This document shows, piece by piece, positions 61,057 to 64,000 of a DNA stretch of 64,000 nt; the first letter of the stretch is position 1; every line of letters begins with the position of its first letter. This DNA comes from Geothrix sp. 21YS21S-2. GTDB taxonomy: Bacteria > Acidobacteriota > Holophagae > Holophagales > Holophagaceae. The position numbers and the translations under genes were made by a program. A model generated the notes under the pieces. It searched no databases and was not told the origin of the DNA. It saw nothing but the letters and a program-made list of their open reading frames with translations. Location: the NCBI RefSeq assembly GCF_030846775.1, contig NZ_CP132910.1, forward strand, positions 151,001-215,000, given 5' to 3'.

Positions 61057-62358
61057 ATGGTTGACACTGCCGAAAGCCGAGCGCGTTTCGATGCCTACGC
61101 CGGATTGCTGGCGAAGGCCGCTGGCCATGCCGATCGCCGTAAGCCAATGGCGCTCTATTGCCAGGGTTTGATCCTGCCTGGGGATCGAAAAAGCGTTGAG
61201 CCGATGGCAGCGCGGTTGGACCCGGTGCACGTCCAGGCCCGGCACCAATCCTTGCACCACCTGGTGGCTCAAGCGGGTTGGAGTGATGACGCGGTTCTCC
61301 GGGTGGCCCGGGACTACGCTCGCGAAGCCATGGAGATCCAGGGGCCGATTGAAGCCTGGATTGTTGATGACACCGGTTTCCCCAAAAAGGGGACGCACTC
61401 AGTTGGCGTGGCCCACCAGTATTGCGGACCATTCGGAAAGACCTCCAACTGCCAATGTGCCGTCAGCCTGTCCATGGCCTCCCGCTGGAGCAGCGTGCCC
61501 GTGGCGTTCCGGTTGTATCTTCCGGAGGCCTGGGCCAAGGATATGGAACGCCGGGCCGAGGCCGGTGTTCCCGAGGCGGTTGTCTTTCAGCCCAAATGGC
61601 AAATTGCGCTCGCCCTCATTGATGGTCAGCGCACGGACAAGGAACCTGACCTGCCCGTGCTGGCTGATGCGGGCTACGGCGACATTTTCGGTTTCAGGGA
61701 AGGGTTGACGGAACGGCACCTCGTCTACGCTGTGGGGGTCAGCAAAACCACGACCGTCTGGGCGAACGGCAAAGGGCCGCTGCCTCCCAGAAAGCCCGGC
61801 GGAAAGGGACATCCGGCCAAGAGACTGAGGAGGGATGATGAGCATCAGCCCGAGACGGTCAAAGCCCTGGCGGAGGCCCTGCCCAAGGCCGCCTGGGCGA
61901 AGGTGCCGTGGGGAGAGGGAACCCGGGGCATCATGGAATCCCGGTTCGCGGCGCTCCGCGTTCGTCCCGCTCATCGAGACAACACCCGAGCGGAAATGCA
62001 CCCGGAGGAGTGGTTGTTGATTGAGTGGCCCGAATCCGAGCAGGAGCCCACCAAGTATTGGTTTTCGACCCTGCCTGAGGCCACGCCACTCCGGCAATTG
62101 GTCCGGGTCACTAAACTGCGCTGGCGGATCGAGCGGGACTACCAGGAAATGAAAGACGAACTCGGCCTGGACCACTATGAGGGCCGTGGATGGAGGGGAT
62201 TCCACCATCATTTGAGTCTATGCGCCGCCACGTATGCCTTCATTGTGGCGGAACGAAGCCGCCTTTCCCCCCCTACGATCCAATCCATCTTTGGCTTCAT
62301 TCACGCACCACCCCAGCCCGCCCCCCTTCCCAGAGGACACCGCGCCCTTCCGCCCTGA
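61057..62358 (+). CDS. IS701-family DDE transposase, copy 2
   Basis: 433 residues, start ATG 61057. Same DDE motifs as copy 1, intact frame. Differences seen: Asp for Glu at residue 3, RRKPM for RREPM, and NGKGP for NGNGP. Likely still active. Confidence 0.93.
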   Translation: MVDTAESRARFDAYAGLLAKAAGHADRRKPMALYCQGLILPGDRKSVEPMAARLDPVHVQARHQSLHHLVAQAGWSDDAVLRVARDYAREAMEIQGPIEAWIVDDTGFPKKGTHSVGVAHQYCGPFGKTSNCQCAVSLSMASRWSSVPVAFRLYLPEAWAKDMERRAEAGVPEAVVFQPKWQIALALIDGQRTDKEPDLPVLADAGYGDIFGFREGLTERHLVYAVGVSKTTTVWANGKGPLPPRKPGGKGHPAKRLRRDDEHQPETVKALAEALPKAAWAKVPWGEGTRGIMESRFAALRVRPAHRDNTRAEMHPEEWLLIEWPESEQEPTKYWFSTLPEATPLRQLVRVTKLRWRIERDYQEMKDELGLDHYEGRGWRGFHHHLSLCAATYAFIVAERSRLSPPTIQSIFGFIHAPPQPAPLPRGHRALPP

Positions 62359-62487
62359 GCGGCATTCGCCTTATTCCATCACGACGCTACGTCGAAGGCT
62401 GGAGCGAATTCTCGTGGGTTCTCTCGCATACTGTCCGACATGCGGGAAAAGCCAATGCGCCTAGTTTATGACACAGTAGTGCTAGAG

Positions 62488-63714
62488 CTAGCTCGCACAA
62501 TTCTTGAAGGGCAGGGACCCCAGCGGCAGCCACCACCCGGCCCGGCTTCCTTCCAGCAGCATGGTGCCGGCCGCGGGATGCAGCACCGGCGCGCCCAGGG
62601 CCACCTCGGGCGGCGGGTTCAGCGAGGCCCAGGCCTGGCTCCAGAGCAGGCGCTCCAGGCCCTCCTTGTCGGGGTTCCAGCGATAGACCCGGCCGAGGCC
62701 CAGGGCCGCGTAGGCCGCCCAGTCCTCCATAGCGGCCGGCTGGGCGACGGGCATGGCGAGGCCGAACCAGAGCCGCCCCGAGGCGTCCGCCCCGAGCAGC
62801 CGGAGCAGCTTGGCATCGCGGGCGAGGACATCCTCCGGCGCGAAGCCCGTCACCTCGCGGTCCGCCACCACCGAGCCGTCCTGGGCCACCTGCACGACCT
62901 TGCCCGGCGCGGGCTGCCACCAGAATCGCCTGCCGGCCTGGGCCAGCGAGGAGCGCCAGCCCGCACAGGGCACGCCCTTGTCCTCGGGGGCCGGGACGTG
63001 GCTCCAGCCCCTGGTTCCAAGGAAGGCCGACAGCCCGTTGCGCGTGGAGGCCAGGAAGGTCCAGGCCCCGGTGGGCAGCAGGTCCTCGAGCTCGGGCACT
63101 TCCGGCGGCAGGTCGATGTCCTTGGCGATGGGGCGCCGGACGTCCCCGGCCAGCGGCAGCCGCTGGACGGGGCCCTTGGCCCCGAAGAGGAACACCGCGG
63201 ACTCCGTGCCGCCGCCCACCGCCATGCGGTCGTAGAAGCCGCGGTGGACCCAGCGCGGCTCGGGCGCGCCGGGCTCCAGGGCCATGGCCAGGGCGGGCTC
63301 CGTGCTGGAGGCCTCCCCGCGGTAGAGGAGCACCACCGTGCCGTCCGGAGCGACCCACGCGTCCAGGAGCTGCGCGAAGCGCCAGAATCCCTCGCTGACG
63401 CCCTGGGGCCGGGCCACCTGGAGGGAGGCCGCCGCCGACCCGTCGCGGAAGACGGCCACCAGCTGCCGATCGCTCTGGGTCTGCACCTGCGCCACCAGGA
63501 TCCCGGGCTGGCGGGGAGCGAGCCATTTCAGGGCCCGCAGCGGGATCTGGGAGTCCACGAACTTGACGCGCCACCCGGGCTGGGCGGCCTCGACGCCGAA
63601 GGGGTTGGCCGGTTCGTCAAGGAGCGAGCCCGACGGCTGGTGGCGGGTGCCGAGGTAGACGCCTGCGGCCAGCAGCAGCATGACTCCCAGCCCTACGGGA
63701 AGGATCGGTCTCAC
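62488..63714 (-). CDS. Hypothetical membrane-anchored protein
   Basis: 408 residues from a GTG start overlapping the trmFO stop (GTGA). One N-terminal hydrophobic segment (ILPVGLGVMLLLAAGVYLG) acts as signal anchor. The rest is a Trp/Gly-rich beta-strand series (GTVVLLYRGEA, GWSHVPAP, RVYRWNPDKEG) that may form a propeller. No family recognised. Its stop codon lies 3 bp from the CTAG flank of IS copy 2; before insertion it was convergent with flgL and only a few bases away if the mobile DNA is removed. Confidence 0.65.
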   Translation of the reverse strand: MRPILPVGLGVMLLLAAGVYLGTRHQPSGSLLDEPANPFGVEAAQPGWRVKFVDSQIPLRALKWLAPRQPGILVAQVQTQSDRQLVAVFRDGSAAASLQVARPQGVSEGFWRFAQLLDAWVAPDGTVVLLYRGEASSTEPALAMALEPGAPEPRWVHRGFYDRMAVGGGTESAVFLFGAKGPVQRLPLAGDVRRPIAKDIDLPPEVPELEDLLPTGAWTFLASTRNGLSAFLGTRGWSHVPAPEDKGVPCAGWRSSLAQAGRRFWWQPAPGKVVQVAQDGSVVADREVTGFAPEDVLARDAKLLRLLGADASGRLWFGLAMPVAQPAAMEDWAAYAALGLGRVYRWNPDKEGLERLLWSQAWASLNPPPEVALGAPVLHPAAGTMLLEGSRAGWWLPLGSLPFKNCAS

Positions 63715-64000
63715 AGCTTCGCCTCCGCGATATGGGCCTCCAGCGCCGCCAGGGCCCGCTCACGATGATAAGCCCCCTTGGCCTGCTTGAGGCCGCGAAG
63801 TCCGCCGGCCCTTTTCAGCATCCTGTGGTCCAGGATCCCGTCGGGGATCTCGGGGAGCAGCCCGATCATGGCATTGGTGGGGCAGAAGTCCTTGGGCGAG
63901 GCGTGGGCCAGGTAGTGCAGCAGCGACCCCAGCATCGTCGCCCTCGGGAGGGGCGCGGGCTCGACGCCCAGCGCGTGCTGGCGCATGAAGAGCGACGCCG
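63711..64000 (-). CDS. trmFO: C-terminal part of TrmFO, folate-dependent tRNA uridine methyltransferase (partial)
   Basis: The frame continues to the window edge, so only about the last 95 residues are visible. The sequence around PLPRATMLGSLLHYLAHASPKDFCPTNAMIGLLPE matches the C-terminal region of TrmFO, the FAD and methylene-folate enzyme that makes m5U54 in tRNA. The stop overlaps the GTG of the following gene. Confidence 0.82.
   Translation of the reverse strand, partial: ASLFMRQHALGVEPAPLPRATMLGSLLHYLAHASPKDFCPTNAMIGLLPEIPDGILDHRMLKRAGGLRGLKQAKGAYHRERALAALEAHIAEAKL

Larger units (their letters stand above)
60993..62481 (+). mobile_element. IS701-like insertion sequence, copy 2
   Basis: 1489 bp, same inverted repeats and orientation as copy 1, flanked by CTAG (60989-60992 and 62482-62485). 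With copy 1 it brackets the MITE-like element, giving a composite-transposon-like arrangement with little cargo. Confidence 0.93.

Overview
This is a very GC-rich, densely packed chromosomal window from a motile, piliated, diderm bacterium. The diderm evidence is lpxD, lptE, an Mla-type lipid transport locus and the FlgH/FlgI L- and P-rings. RNase J, TrmFO-type tRNA methylation, many chemosensory genes, PilY1 with minor pilins and a class I two-subunit fumarase together suggest an Acidobacteriota member of the Holophaga/Geothrix type. That placement is an inference from gene content and style, not a database result. No rRNA, tRNA or CRISPR array was recognised.

Layout. 1-8 kb: a PilZ protein, two paralogous lipoproteins behind AT-rich leaders, an mlaE-mlaF-mlaD locus whose ATPase has lost its catalytic motifs, an RluA-type pseudouridine synthase with a lipid kinase, a RelE/AbrB-like toxin-antitoxin pair, and trmL. 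8-18 kb: HIT protein, nadC, a minus-strand chemotaxis block (cheR-cheY-cheB-cheR-cheY), a short CheR-like protein, an MBL-fold hydrolase, an HDAC-family enzyme overlapping a GNAT-like protein, lpxD, and a cytochrome c/DUF2231/beta-barrel trio. 18-30.5 kb: a minus-strand signalling block with a response regulator, a 1257-residue hybrid kinase that also carries a PP2C phosphatase and an RsbW-like ATPase domain, a STAS protein, cheA, cheW and a poly-HAMP chemoreceptor. The kinase gene and the STAS-cheA-cheW-mcp operon each have a near-consensus promoter followed by the same 65-nt leader. I read these as one signalling unit under common control, and it is the best candidate here for something undescribed.

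30.5-45 kb: priA, a DUF1573 protein, a type IV pilus minor-pilin operon on the minus strand (fimT/pilV/pilW/pilX/pilY1-like), the major pilin on the plus strand, and a second compact trio of pseudopilin-like genes. 44.5-52.6 kb: rsmA, RNase J, an ECF sigma/anti-sigma/Spy-like stress operon, hpt, lptE-holA and the two fumarase subunits. 52.7-59.2 kb: prmC and the flagellar set flgH-flgI-flgJ-flgM-(unknown)-(flgN-like)-flgK-flgL. 59.2-62.5 kb: two directly repeated 1489-bp IS701-like elements bracketing a 268-bp MITE-like element, inserted exactly at the flgL stop codon and using CTAG targets. 62.5-64 kb: an unknown membrane-anchored protein and the 3' end of trmFO.

Genes in one operon commonly overlap by 1-8 nt. 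Convergent neighbours often share or abut their stop codons, so intergenic DNA is scarce and the few longer gaps probably carry regulatory signals.
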